From Helianthus annuus (taxonomy: Eukaryota > Streptophyta > Magnoliopsida > Asterales > Asteraceae): a stretch of 64,000 bases of DNA. The stretch lies in the NCBI RefSeq assembly GCF_002127325.2, contig NC_035433.2, positions 147,510,435-147,574,434 on the forward strand. Reading direction: 5' to 3'. Of this stretch, positions 1 to 11,160 are shown piece by piece; position 1 is the first letter of the stretch, and each line of letters opens with the position of its first letter. The notes under the pieces are model-generated. The model did no database searches. It was not told the origin of the DNA and saw only the letters and a program-made list of their open reading frames with translations. The position numbers and the translations under genes were made by a program.

Positions 1-497
1 ACCGCAAACAGCGATGCGGCCCGCACCGCATCCTGTACACTCAGCAAGTGGGACTGACGCCACAGAACAAGTAGCACCAATGGCAGCCGCCTGTCAGGTC
101 TACGTAAGCGACAGACTGACGTGGCGACACCCCCACAACCGACATGCCTGACACACCTGCAAAGGTGCAGCATGCCGTCAGTCTATCCATCCACCTCCTC
201 CTTCACTCCTCGGCTATAAGTACCAACCCCAAACCAGGTTTGAGGTATCTCTGGACAACTCTCTCACTACTACTACGATCACACTTTGCTTCCCAAACAA
301 ACTACTGATTCTCACGCCGAAGAGTGGTAACAAGGAGCACCCCCCACCCCATCCTCCTTGTTACGAGTCACGGTTTGTTTCCTTGTGCAGGAGATCAACC
401 CACCGGTGATCCAGCCAGCGATCCTTGAGAGGAAGGGATTAACCCTTCTGGACGAGACCAGTGAGTTAATCCTGCCCGGTTAACCATTGTTTCATCA
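1..497 (+). repeat. Partial LTR of the Tat-family retroelement (window edge)
   Basis: Its reverse complement matches the LTRs at 15237-16036 and 27538-28337 with scattered substitutions and small differences. It ends in the same terminal bases (...TTTCATCA) at 497. The element sense is therefore the plus strand here, opposite to the complete copy. The bases after 497 do not match the primer-binding site that follows the complete element's 5' LTR, so this is a 3' LTR or a solo LTR. The left part is outside the window. Confidence 0.85.
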
Positions 498-1729
498 CGT
501 TAGTTCGTTTCCTAGAGTTCGTAGTTGTTTAACCCCTTTTCGAAATTTTTATAGTTTTGTTCAATTTGAATAAGTTATTTTAGAAATTTTTATTTTATAG
601 TTTTGTTCAATTTGAATAAGTAGAGGGACTTTAACATGCAAAAAAATAGGTTAAGGGATTTTTATGAGAAAAAACAAAAATATATTGGTTTTTATAGTTT
701 TTGCTCTTAAATATATGTAAACAATTCTTAATTCACATTATATTTATTCGATTAGGTTCTTCTTGACTTTATTTTATATGCAATGACATAATACCACTAA
801 TGCTATTCTTTTTTAATTGCCACTAGGTGAAATTCTACTTTTTTTATACAATCATTGACATATAAAAGATATGGATTTTAAAGCATAATCTGATGAAAAC
901 TTCGATCACTTGATTTTTAAACAGCCATGATATGCACAATCATAATTCCTATATTTTAATCACGGTTCTTATTTGAAAACTAAATAAGACATAAAATATC
1001 ATTGCTTACTCTAAGATTAATCAGTAATAGATTAATCTTATATATAAATATAATAATAAATATAAAGTTGGATATTTCATATTTGGTACTAAAGTCAAAG
1101 TATCTCAACAAGAAAACAAGACCTGCAACAGCATAAACATGGTGAGTAATCTAATGAAGATGGCTACAATGAAAATTGACAATGATAAGAACCTTTTTTA
1201 TTGTCGGCATGCCGCATGCGGATTGTGTTCTGCAGACAATTTTTGATGAATATGCAGACTTCCGGTGATTTCATTCTGTTTAGAAAGAGGCTAAGAAAAT
1301 ACCTACTTATCACAATATACGTAGGTCAATTAGTGAATGTAACATGTATTTGTTAAAATTCACTTGAAACACTATACTCTAAATTCACTATACTCTATTT
1401 TAATATAGTCGCCGTTCGAAAAAAAAAAAGAAAAAAAAAATCTAAGATCTCTTCACTTATCAGATTACTCCCAAATTTAATAAACTGGATGTTAAACGAA
1501 ATGTTGTGTAGTTAAGTAAATAATTAGAATTTGGCAATTAATAACCTACTTATTTTCTCAAGGGTTTTACATTTTTTAGGATGTTAATGCATCTTTAATC
1601 GAAATTTTGGTTAAATATAAAAATAACGTTAAGTTGGTCGACACTCGACAATAACCTCAAATGCGTAACATGAAAATAGTTGCAAGCTGACACATTATTT
1701 GCAGACAAACAAAATATTAATAGTCCTAA
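498..1729. other. AT-rich intergenic stretch, no gene seen
   Basis: No credible coding region. A short tandem duplication (period about 46 bp) lies at 551-621, and an A-rich run lies near 1420-1440. Confidence 0.6.
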
Positions 1730-3485
1730 GACTATGGGGTATGGGGTTTGGGTTGGGGCGTGGGTTCGAGGAAAACGCCCAAACCACCACCTCGGGTGGG
1801 CTTGGATTGGGGCGTGGTCCTTGGGGGGCTTGGGTTTGAAGCCGGGCATGGGGCGGGGAAAGCATGGTGACATGGCGGGCTGTCAATGGCCAAAGGAAAG
1901 TAGCCGTTGGCCAACGGCTATGTTAAAAAAAATATATATTTTTTTTACTATAAAACTCACATTTTTCTTCCATTTTTTTACCACATTCAACTCACATCTT
2001 CTATACTCATCTTCAATTCTCATTCTACAAAACCAAAAATGCATCCTCATAATCGTGCTTACGACCCGAACAACCCATATGGGTTCCAAGAAAATAATCC
2101 TAGCCCACCACCCAATCGTCCAATGCCTCGTCCATTTTTTCATACACTCCCCTATGCCCCTTGAAGCGAGTTATGCATCGTATCTCGGGAATCATGTGTT
2201 TACTAACTTCCCACACACTGACGATTCGATACCTACCCCGTTTACCCAAACACCCATCAACCTTTCACCAACCTCCATCGACCTTTCACAAACCGAAACG
2301 GTCCCCGAAACTCAACCACCCAACGATGGTCCTTCTGCCTCAATAGTTCCCAAAAAGAGAAGCCATAAGAAAAAAACCGAGGCGGAGAAAGCACTTGAAA
2401 ACGTCAAACGAAAACAACAAAAATGGGTCGTTAATGAAGAACTTGCATTGGCGAGAGCTTGGTGTCAACAATCTCAACATCCAAGTTTAGGTATTGTTAA
2501 ATATTTTGTATATAACTTTGTAATATATTAAATTTTGTTTTTATTAATGGTTATTTTTTATATAATTTTGTAATATATTAAATTTTGTTTTTATTAAAAT
2601 AGGAAACTCTCAACATCGAACCCATTTCTGGGAAGCGGTTAGTAGAGCATTCCATGAAGAATTGGGAAGGGAGGCTTATCATGAAAACGATAGCTTATCC
2701 TCGAAGTGGAGCGAGATTAGCAGCCAACTTACAAAATATAGTGGTTTTTTAAATAAAGAAAAGCAAAACCCAAAAAGTGGTCAAACCGAAGCCGACATTG
2801 TGACAAATGCATTGGTTGCATTCAAATCAAATGTGGGGAGCGACTTCCGTTTCATGCATTGTTGGAAGATTTGTAAGTTCCATCCAAAGTGGACGAATAT
2901 CCCCAGTGGTAGCGAAGGTAACACGTCTTCCAAAAGGTCAAGGGCCTCGTCCCAAGCCCAATCTGATGCACGAGATCAAGAGTTTGATGACCTTTTGGAT
3001 GATTCGCCAAACCGGCCTGAGTATGGATGCCGCAAAAAGGCGTGCTCAAAAATCAAGATCTGGTACGGCATCGCCTTCAGCTGGGAGTTCGGGCTCGCGT
3101 AGGGGAATAGACAGCGATCAGTTGGATGACATTGCATGCAAGTTAGATACATTCAACGTCTTCCAACAACAAAGGGCCGAACAACGATCACCTAGAGGGT
3201 GACGAATTGCAACTAGTCTTGGAGATGAGAGAAGAGATAAAAAAACAAATATAAACGTTAAGAATTTTTTTATGTAATTTTCTTTATTTAATAATATTAA
3301 AAAAATTATATTTGTTGTTTTAAAAAATATACAAATAGCCCAGCCCAGCGGTTTGGCTCAGCCCAGCGAAGCCCACCAAACCCACACCCCACCATACCGT
3401 GTTGAATGTGGGTCAGCCCATGTCTGCCCCCCAAGCCACGTGTCAACCCATGCCTCAAACCCCCGCCCCACCATACCCCACGGTC
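1730..3485 (+). mobile_element. PIF/Harbinger-like DNA transposon, non-autonomous
   Basis: The ends are short imperfect inverted repeats (GACTATGGGGTATGG on the left, CCATACCCCACGGTC on the right). They are flanked by the 3-bp duplication TAA at 1727-1729 and 3486-3488, the usual PIF/Harbinger target. Both subterminal zones are G/C-skewed. The inside codes for a Myb/SANT-like, NAM-associated type protein, the usual second gene of this superfamily. No DDE transposase is present, so this copy could move only with help. Confidence 0.75.
2041..3202 (+). pseudogene. Harbinger-associated Myb/SANT-like (NAM-associated) protein, frameshifted
   Basis: Two exons are visible. Exon 1 begins with a proline/asparagine-rich stretch and ends in a basic region (KKRSHKKK) followed by a SANT-like segment (WVVNEELALARAW). 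An AT-rich intron of about 0.1 kb (about 2492-2603), itself containing a direct repeat, separates it from exon 2 (HFWEAVSRAFHEELG, then a W/F-rich helix region). In this superfamily the protein binds element ends and partners the transposase. The frame shifts between about 2130 and 2165, and again near 3015 before a basic segment (MDAAKRRAQKSRSG), so the product is broken. Similar domains occur in host NAM-associated proteins, but the flanking element ends favour a transposon gene. Confidence 0.65.
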
Positions 3486-3488
3486 TAA

Positions 3489-3690
3489 CAACCAATTTAG
3501 TTGACTTTTGTACTTATATTTGGTAGCCCGGTTGGCATTGAAACCGTGGTAACTAATTTATATATATAAATTATATATATATAGAGAGAGAGAGAGAATT
3601 GGTCATAATGAACTTTATTTTACTATTATAACTAATTATATTCGAAGATTAAGTTGCATTACTTGCGGATGCATGTTTTATTTATGTGTA
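3489..3690. repeat. Short spacer with (TA)n(GA)n microsatellite
   Basis: A simple run of TA followed by GA dinucleotides lies around 3560-3598. Nothing else is recognised. Confidence 0.6.
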
Positions 3691-3698
3691 GTTGAATT

Positions 3699-4282
3699 CA
3701 ATGTTTTAAAAACCGGTTTTTTAATCATACCGGATTAGGCATAAAAATGGTTTAACCGGTTGAACCGGGTTGTGCCGGGCGGTTCAACCGGGTTGACTAG
3801 TTAATTGTATAATTTCATAAATTACAACATTAACTCAAAAAATAATCCAAAATTGGATTAAAATAGAAATCTGGAACAAACGATGGGGGTGATGGAAGTC
3901 TGGAACAAGTCACGAATGATGGAGTGATGAAACAAGTTTTGAATTTTGCTTGATGGAGATAAAATATTAAATGGAACAAGTCACGAATGATGGAGTGATG
4001 AAGCAAGTTTTGAATTTTGATCGATAGAGATAAAATATTAAAAGTTGTTAGGTTAAAGCTAAGAGTAAACATGGAGATCGGATGATAAAAAGTAAAATCC
4101 CAACCCAAAAACAGACCTGAGACGGTACCGGTATAACGGTTCAAACCGGTATACCGGATTTTACCGGCGGTACAAAGTCTATGCCGTTTCTCCTACTTAC
4201 CGGGGTGTTTCGTACCGGATTTACATCCGAAAACGGTAATACCGGTATAACCGGCCGGTATTTACCGGTTTTTAAAACATTG
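3699..4282. mobile_element. hAT-type MITE, 584 bp
   Basis: The terminal inverted repeats are CAATGTTTTAAAAACCGG (18 bp, perfect). An 8-bp target duplication, GTTGAATT, lies at 3691-3698 and 4283-4290. Both subterminal zones are packed with ACCGG/CCGGT motifs, possible transposase-binding sites. A direct duplication of about 72 bp (3900-4042) lies in the middle. It has no coding capacity. Confidence 0.88.
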
Positions 4283-4290
4283 GTTGAATT

Positions 4291-4904
4291 AGTCATGATG
4301 GACCTTGTTAATTACCTTGTTTATGCATATCCTTCGTTTGTCATTGATCACAATTTGATAACATTTTTAATCAACTAAGTTATGACATTTGTATATATTC
4401 TAAAATAGGCTAACAATTTGACTAATATTGATATAACAATAGCTTAAATTTTTTGGCTTTACATTCGAAAGAAGTAATAACAACCCTTTGTAGATTATAT
4501 TATATATGATTGAAGAGGTCATAATGGATCTTGTTTAATAAGATTATATCCATCATAATTATTGCCATTGACAAATTCATAACATTTTTAAACATCTAAA
4601 ATCATGATCTTTGTTCACTTGTATCTTGGAAAATGACTTCTCTAGAGTATGGATGTATTAACCCAACAAATCAATGTGTTTTAATATCATATGAATTCAT
4701 GACAGGGTGAAGGATTTGGTTATATATCACTTGTGTTCATGCCAAATAATATTAGCTTTTATTGTAGGTTGCACTACAAGAAAAAAACCTCATTGGTGTC
4801 CACTACTACACAACCAAGTATTAGTTACCGAAGAGATTTGTTGCAACTTTTCTACAAATTAGCTATGGATATATTATTGTGTCGTATAGCCATAGCAAAA
4901 TCAA
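4291..4904. other. AT-rich spacer with an orphan CACTA-like terminus at 4772
   Basis: CACTACAAGAAAAAAAC at 4772 looks like the end of a CACTA transposon, but I found no matching inverted end nearby. No gene seen. Confidence 0.3.
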
Positions 4905-4913
4905 TAAAAATAA

Positions 4914-5202
4914 GAGTAAATTATTTTTTGAGTCCCTGTTTAAGTGCTTTTAGCCATTTGAGTTCAAAATAAAAAAGTTTAACGCTCTGATCGAGTCACT
5001 AACCGCTCATTTTATAACTTTTTGAGCCCTTGTGTTTTAGTGGTTTTAAGTAGTTGAGTCCAAAATCAAAAGTACAAGTGTTAAAAATTGGACTCAAAAC
5101 GTTAGAAACTGAGCGGTTAGGGACTCAGGATGTTAAACCTTTTTATTTGTATTCAAGTGATTAAAACTAGTAAAGCACAGTGACTTAAAAAGTAATTTAC
5201 TC
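4914..5202. mobile_element. MULE-type MITE, 289 bp
   Basis: The arms are inverted: GAGTAAATTATTTTTTGAGTC at the left and, inverted, a close match at the right end (AAAAAGTAATTTACTC). A 9-bp target duplication, TAAAAATAA, lies at 4905-4913 and 5203-5211, the size typical of Mutator-like elements. Non-coding. Confidence 0.82.
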
Positions 5203-5211
5203 TAAAAATAA

Positions 5212-5996
5212 CAATTTAATAAATAATGTAAGAATATACTTAGCAAAATCATGAAATAAATATTAACAAATAGATTAGCAGAATACATAGCGAAAAAGTG
5301 AAATAAATATTTTTAAAAGATAACAAGAAATAGTTAATAAATTCGTAACAAAATACACAACAAAAGTAAGAACTCAAATATTTAAAAAATTTGATAAAAT
5401 TCTTATTGAAGTTATAGCCAAAGTGAAATATATACATTGAAATATTAAAAAGTACATAGCTTAAAATCGGTAGAAAATATTCTTAGCAGAATTATAACAC
5501 AATTACAAAAAATATAACACAATGTCGAAAAAAAAAAAGGACAGAATTAGTCATAAAAAAGACTCAATTACGCAAATATAGAAAAGACACAATGATAAAT
5601 AAAAAAACACAATGATGTAAATAAAAAATCTAAAATCTACCAGTTAAACATCTAAAAACAAAAACCTAAAATTTCACATCGTAGAATTCAATAAGACAAT
5701 TCTAATGTCGCTTGAATGGTATCAATCGGGGTTCGTTTGATACCCTTCTTACGACTTCTTATTTTAGAAGACTTTGTATTTTTATCCTAACACTATAGTA
5801 TATTAAAAATAAAACATTTTAAAACTTAGAACTAGTTGATTGTACCTGTTTTAGATATTTCAAGTGTTTTTTAGAATTTTTAGAACGAGTTAGAGTAAAG
5901 AGAATCTAAAATGGTAAATTTTAAGCACCTAAGATCATAAATGGTGACCTCTAATCTCCATAAGGAAACCTATGAAACCTATAAACCTGGTGGTTA
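5212..5996. other. AT-rich spacer, no gene seen
   Basis: Only short A/T-rich reading frames occur and none has a recognisable product. Confidence 0.5.
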
Positions 5997-6017
5997 TTGG
6001 CACTACTAGAAAACTAG

Positions 6018-6375
6018 GTTTTTCTGACCGCAATTTTGGTCGCAAACCGGTTGCAATTGCCCTGTTGCGACTGTTTTCCGACCGGAACTACAATCGGAGA
6101 AACACCCGTCGCAATTGCTCTATTCCGACCAAGTTGCAACTGCTGCTATCTTTTGCGACCCGGGTTTTGCGACTTTAATAATGGTCACAAATATTGCGAC
6201 TGTTCCTGGTTTTGTGGGACTTCGGTTGCGACGGTCTTGACGCGACCGTATTCCGACCGCATGCCTTTTACAAACTGCGATCGTTTTCCGACCGCCTGTC
6301 TTTTACAAACAGCGACCATTTTCCGACCGCCTGTCTTTTGAAAAATTGCGACCGTTTTTGCGGTCGCAATTTCTA
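6018..6375. repeat. Left subterminal repeat array of the CACTA element
   Basis: Repeated short motifs TTGCGACYG and TTCCGACCG occur in both orientations, spaced a few tens of bases apart. In En/Spm such subterminal arrays are the binding sites of TNPA. The same motif family recurs at the other end (38125-38460). Confidence 0.8.
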
Positions 6376-6540
6376 TTTATTTTTTAAAAATTATTTTTAT
6401 CCATTTTCTATTTTAACCTGCATATAATGTCAATTTTAAATTTTACATATTATCAAATTTTCACAATTATATAAAACATCCCACTTGAAACATCAAATAC
6501 TAAAGTTATCATAACAAAATACATATTCAAAACAAAGTGT

Positions 6541-6615
6541 TTATACGTTTTGAAACCTAAGTCGATGATTATACGTTTTGAAACCTAAGTCGATGATTAT
6601 GCGTTTTGAAACCTA
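6541..6615. repeat. Tandem repeat at the 3' end of the TNPA-like gene
   Basis: Two to three copies of a unit of about 33 bp (TACGTTTTGAAACCTAAGTC plus spacer). The last copy overlaps the stop codon of the TNPA-like gene. Confidence 0.7.
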
Positions 6616-7712
6616 GCTTTTAGCATCGCTTCAATGTTTGCCATCATTTCATTCATAGCCTCTTTCTCCGCCTTATCTTTCTCTTTTTCCACCAGCAATC
6701 CCGCAATAATCGCGTTCAACCTTTCAATCTAATAAAACCAATGCAAAGTGAAATATTAATGGCCAACCTTATACAATTATAGAATAAAGAGAAAAAATCA
6801 GTTTGACTTCTAAGGTCAAATAGCCTATTTTCAATAATATAAATACAAAAGTTAACATATTATTGACTTATTGACTGGTTGCATGAAAAAATAATGTCAA
6901 TATTTGAGTTTAAACATGTTTAAACCAAACAACTTAAAAGAATAAACATACCTCTTGGTCTTGTTTGCCATGATGCTGAACGTTAAAATCATTCTTAAGA
7001 TTGCTTAACCCATATACTTTACCTCTCTTCTTTCCCCCGGCAGCTCGGTACCACAATTCTTTGTCAAGTTCTCGGTGTTGGCTACTTTCCTCCCCATATT
7101 TTACCTACAAATACAACCTAATTTAACATACTTTGCAGTACCGAACCAATAATATAGATATAATAAAATTGTTATGTAACTTTTTATTATTTATAAAAAA
7201 ACACCAGATAACTTGTTTCAACCCAGACCAGCAATGATATCTCTAAACTGGAAACCAACCACTGTAGTACACCAGAATATCACCTCAATCAAGCGTAAGG
7301 GGGTGTTTAGATAGTTGGGTCACTTTATATTCAACTCGTTACTCATTATCCGTTTTCCTATAGCACTTCTCCTTGGATATCTAACCAAAACTAACCAGCA
7401 GCCATAAACATGTTATTGACATAAGTCCATACACGTATATGATGATATTAACAGGAATAAAACATACAGAGCATAAAACAAAATCAATCGATTCCTGTTG
7501 TTGACTCTCAACGGATACTTGTTTATCAAATACTCTCAAGTCAAGTCTGAATAACAATTATACTCTCAACTCAGCACAGATATTTTGATTGTGGACCCAG
7601 TATTATTAGGTTTAATTTAGCTTGGGCTTGGGCTATCAAATTGGACTTGGGCTATCAAAGTGTACACAATTCACTATTTCAATTTTCATCATCAGTGATT
7701 CTTACTCACTTA

Positions 7713-8105
7713 TAGAGGTGAACACAAAACCGGTTAACCGAACCGATTCGGAAAAATGACCTGAATCGAAATCCGTTCAAAACCGAAATTGTAGAAATCG
7801 GTTTGGTTTGGTTTGGTTTGGTATACAAAATTACAAACCGTAGGTTTGGGACCGGTTCTTATTCTCCACACCAAAAACCAAATCAAACTGGTTTGGAACG
7901 GGTAAGAAAACCAGTCCATTTGTACAATAAAATGTTATTTTATTAGATTTTTAAAAAATAAAAAAACAATTATTTTTATTCTATGATAGTTCAAAAACTA
8001 TAAAAAAATATAAAATTTGTATTTTATGTTTTTTTAACTATTTTGTCGTAAAAGCAATTAAAAAATGCGCTTAAGAACAGGTTTGGAACCGAAACAAAAC
8101 CAACC
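7713..8105. repeat. GGTTTGG/AACCGG-rich repetitive segment in a TNPA-like intron
   Basis: It contains AACCGGTTAACCGAACCG near 7730 and a short (GGTTT)n run at 7800-7822. It resembles the end of a MITE, but no matching second end or target duplication was found. It adjoins the MULE insertion. Confidence 0.35.
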
Positions 8106-8114
8106 CAAAACTTA

Positions 8115-9143
8115 GAGTTAATAGCTAAAATGGTCCCTGAGGTTTGCTCATTTTTGCCAGTTTAGTCCAAAATCCAAAATTTTTAAATCTGGGTCCCTGA
8201 GGTTTGTATTTTGTTGTCATTTTAGTCCAAATTTCAAAACCCCCTTTTTAAGTGTTGAAACCTAATTGTTTTGTCTTTTTGTGCAGGGGCAATTTGGTCA
8301 TTCTGATTTACCCTTTTAATAAATTAAAACAAAATTATATATATATATATATATATATAACTCTCTATCTCTCACTAAAACACAGTTCTCTCTCTCTCTC
8401 TACATAGATCCCCCATCCACAGATCACCACCGTTCACCACCGCCATCTAAATGCCAAGAATGTGACAAGGGTCATTGGAAGACTCTGGTCTGCCGCTCAC
8501 TCAAATCCATCTTATGTTGGATCCTCGTCTCAAATTAGCAATGTTTCTTGCCCTAATCCGGATGTGCGACCCCCAATTTGTGCAGACATCAACTGTTCTT
8601 CTATTTCCCAACATATCCCTAAACCTAAAGCGGGTTCCCCTAAGAACTTATCAAAATCGAGCAGAGGTGAAGGGGCTAAATCGAGATCTGGAGATCCGGA
8701 ACTCGATGCTGCTCGTGCTGCGGCCATTGCTCATGATGCTTTAATCCAACAGAAGTTTGATGAAGCCAGAGGTTATGTTCGCCCTACTCGATCTCGGTCT
8801 AAACAAAGTGGTGTCTAGATAGCTGGGTTTGGAGTCTGGTGCACGATGGTTCCGGTGGAAGCCCGGCTATGATGACGAAGATGATGGTAGCGGCGATGCT
8901 GTAGGTTTGTTATTGTTGTTGTTCATCGAATGAATAAAGATTTGAATCAAAACCAAAAGTTGTGGTGGTGGAGTTCCTGGATCTGATCATCACCGGCGTG
9001 TCGACCTCCGGATACCGGGCTTCGTACATCCGGCAGTCGGAGTTTGCGAGTGATGTCGTTGTTGACATCGGTGAATGTGGTGGTGGAGTTTCAGGGTTTT
9101 AGGTTTTGGGGGTTTCGATTTGAGAGTGAAGGTGGATGAACAG

Positions 9144-9179
<36 letters not shown>

Positions 9180-9429
9180 GAGACTTTATAGAGAGAGATG
9201 TGTTTTTTAGGTTTTTTTATTTGTTATAATAACTTATAAAATGACTAAAATGCCCCTGCACAAAAGGACAAAACAATCAGCATTCAACAGTTAAAATAGG
9301 GGATTTTTGGATTTTGGACTAAAATGGCAACAAAATGCAAACCTCAAGGACCCAGATTTAAAAATTTTGGATTTTGGACTAAAGTGGCAAAAGTGAGCAA
9401 ACCTCAGGGACCATTATGGCTATTAACTC
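8115..9429. mobile_element. MULE with long terminal inverted repeats and gene-like filling (Pack-MULE candidate)
   Basis: The inverted arms are about 150-190 bp and start GAGTTAATAGC. A 9-bp target duplication, CAAAACTTA, lies at 8106-8114 and 9430-9438. It sits in an intron of the TNPA-like gene. The centre (about 8400-9180) is more GC-rich, with CT- and GA-repeat borders like a 5' UTR, and has an open frame of 118 codons (8462-8818, plus strand). A second gene-like stretch (about 8975-9065) reads ITGVSTSGYRASYIRQSEF. No MURA transposase is present. The likely explanation is captured host gene fragments, but I cannot name the donor genes. Confidence 0.75.
8462..8818 (+). CDS. Uncharacterised 118-aa frame inside the MULE (possible captured gene fragment)
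   Basis: I do not recognise this protein. It begins MTRVIGRLWSAAHS and continues with a serine/proline/lysine-rich middle. It ends in an alanine-rich helix-like segment (DAARAAAIAHDALIQQKFDE) and a basic tail. It lies wholly inside the MULE, so it could be part of a captured exon, a chimeric transcript or chance. No promoter or polyadenylation signal was identified for it. Confidence 0.25.
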   Translation: MTRVIGRLWSAAHSNPSYVGSSSQISNVSCPNPDVRPPICADINCSSISQHIPKPKAGSPKNLSKSSRGEGAKSRSGDPELDAARAAAIAHDALIQQKFDEARGYVRPTRSRSKQSGV

Positions 9430-10356
9430 CAAAACTTATCTTAAAAATCGGCCATAAAAACTGGCCAAAACGGGGCAAGACCACTTTAGGCCAAAACCCC
9501 AATTTTTTCACCAGAAAGTTCTCTAGTTAATTTTACAACTGTTAATTTATCCTTAGACATTAGTTATAACTGTTGGAATATTCGTTTGGCATCAAATGTT
9601 TTTATTATTAAAACACTACTATAAGTGAAATTATGTAATGATGTGATTATAACATTGAGTAAGAAACTTACCCAAGTCTCATGTGCCCTATCATCAACCC
9701 ATGCCGATTTTTTTCTTGTACATTCCCTTCTAATTCAACGCCCTCCAAATCAACGTCCTCCAAATCAACGTTCTCAACTACCGAACTGCTAGAATCAAGG
9801 TCTTTATCAAACGGCCTACTTCCTTTTCTGAGATGTGTTTGTTTCCACATCTCTGAGTGTGACGGTTCATGCCCAATTATCTCAGCCTACAAAGTTAGTA
9901 TTTATAAGTTAACAAATAATGGTATATTTATCGGTTAAAGATAACGATTAACAACGTTTACCAGTTTTCTTTTGGCAGTCACATAGGTTTGTGACCCGAG
10001 GGTATGTTTGCCCCCTTTTGATTCAGTTCTGATTTTTTTGTTTCTTTTAGACTTCGCTTTCCATTCGGGTGTGTTCCAGATCTTAATCATTTGTTTCCAT
10101 GTCTCTGTTTTGATCCATGGTGGTTTAAAATCAGTAAGAACAGACATATCGTCTTCGACTAGTACATCTTTACTTCTCGCCGTTTCTTTAGCTTGATCTC
10201 GTACCCTACACAACAAATCCGGAATTTTACCAGCAATGCACCGCTCCCAGCAACTATATATTTCACCATTCCATTTCTCCTCCCACTGAAAATAACACTA
10301 CAATAAAAGAAATTTTTAAGAAACATACAAAAGGGTTTAAGTACACACATGGAATC

Positions 10357-10856
10357 TGATGTAGTGCGTGGTACGATAAATGAAGATCAAACACGTTGAT
10401 TCTACGAATACCCGTGTAGTTCTTCCCCAACCCCCAAATTGCAACCCAAAGGGCACAGAATTTGAAGTGAAAAATTGAGTATTTTCAAAATTCAAGTCTG
10501 ATCATTCATATTACTAGAGGAACATATAAATAGAAACTGAAATTCGAAATAGGCCTAAAAAAGACAACGGGCCAAACACATGGCCTAAAACAAAAAGCCC
10601 AAAATAGTTCAAAAAACATAAAAATGCAAATAAGTAATAGAAATAAGCATTTTTTTGGCCCGGCCGATGGCCCAAACCGCCATAGGCCGTTTGCAGCAAG
10701 ATGGAGCTCGTTCTCACGTTCGAATCGCCTGGTCGCACGTCCAAAACGGACCCCCGTAGCCCAAGTTAGAGCCATTTTAGTGAAGCCCCTTTTGTTACGC
10801 GGTCTTGGGCCTCCAAATACAAAATAGCCCGTTCCTCCACACTTGGGCCCGCATCA
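10357..10856 (-). mobile_element. Solo LTR of the chromovirus family found at 46353-51678
   Basis: This 500-bp stretch matches the chromovirus LTRs at 46353-46850 and 51189-51678 from TGATGTAGTG to GCCCGCATCA. It is flanked by the 5-bp duplication GAATC (10352-10356, 10857-10861). No internal region is present, so it arose by LTR-LTR recombination. It lies inside an exon of the TNPA-like gene, just before the exon's splice donor. Confidence 0.9.
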
Positions 10857-11160
10857 GAATCGTTCAAACAACCGCTTTTTGTCCTCATTAGGAACATCTT
10901 TCCAACTTTCCCATGGACCGGACCACATACCCTTTAGGTTTACTCCAATAATCCGCGTAGCCGTTATTTGATTGCTAAATCTATAAAGCAATAAATGAAA
11001 ACCACATTAGTATCATTTTTATATCCACATAAAGGAACAATATTAATGTATGTGTACTTACTCTCCATCTATAATATAGATCCACTCACGGTTCACTGGT
11101 TCAGGTACTTGGACTTGGGAAGAGCCTCCCCGCTTCGTAGAAGCAACACGACACGAAGAC

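Noticed and set aside
4772..4800. Full second CACTA element starting at CACTACAAG
   Set aside because: No matching inverted end or coding sequence was found, so only the terminus-like motif is reported.
5972..6427. Arginine/cysteine/phenylalanine-rich frames at the left CACTA end
   Set aside because: They arise from the subterminal GCGACCG repeats, not from coding sequence.
7305..7400. GGGGGTGTTTAGATAG resembling a MITE end
   Set aside because: No convincing inverted partner or target duplication nearby.
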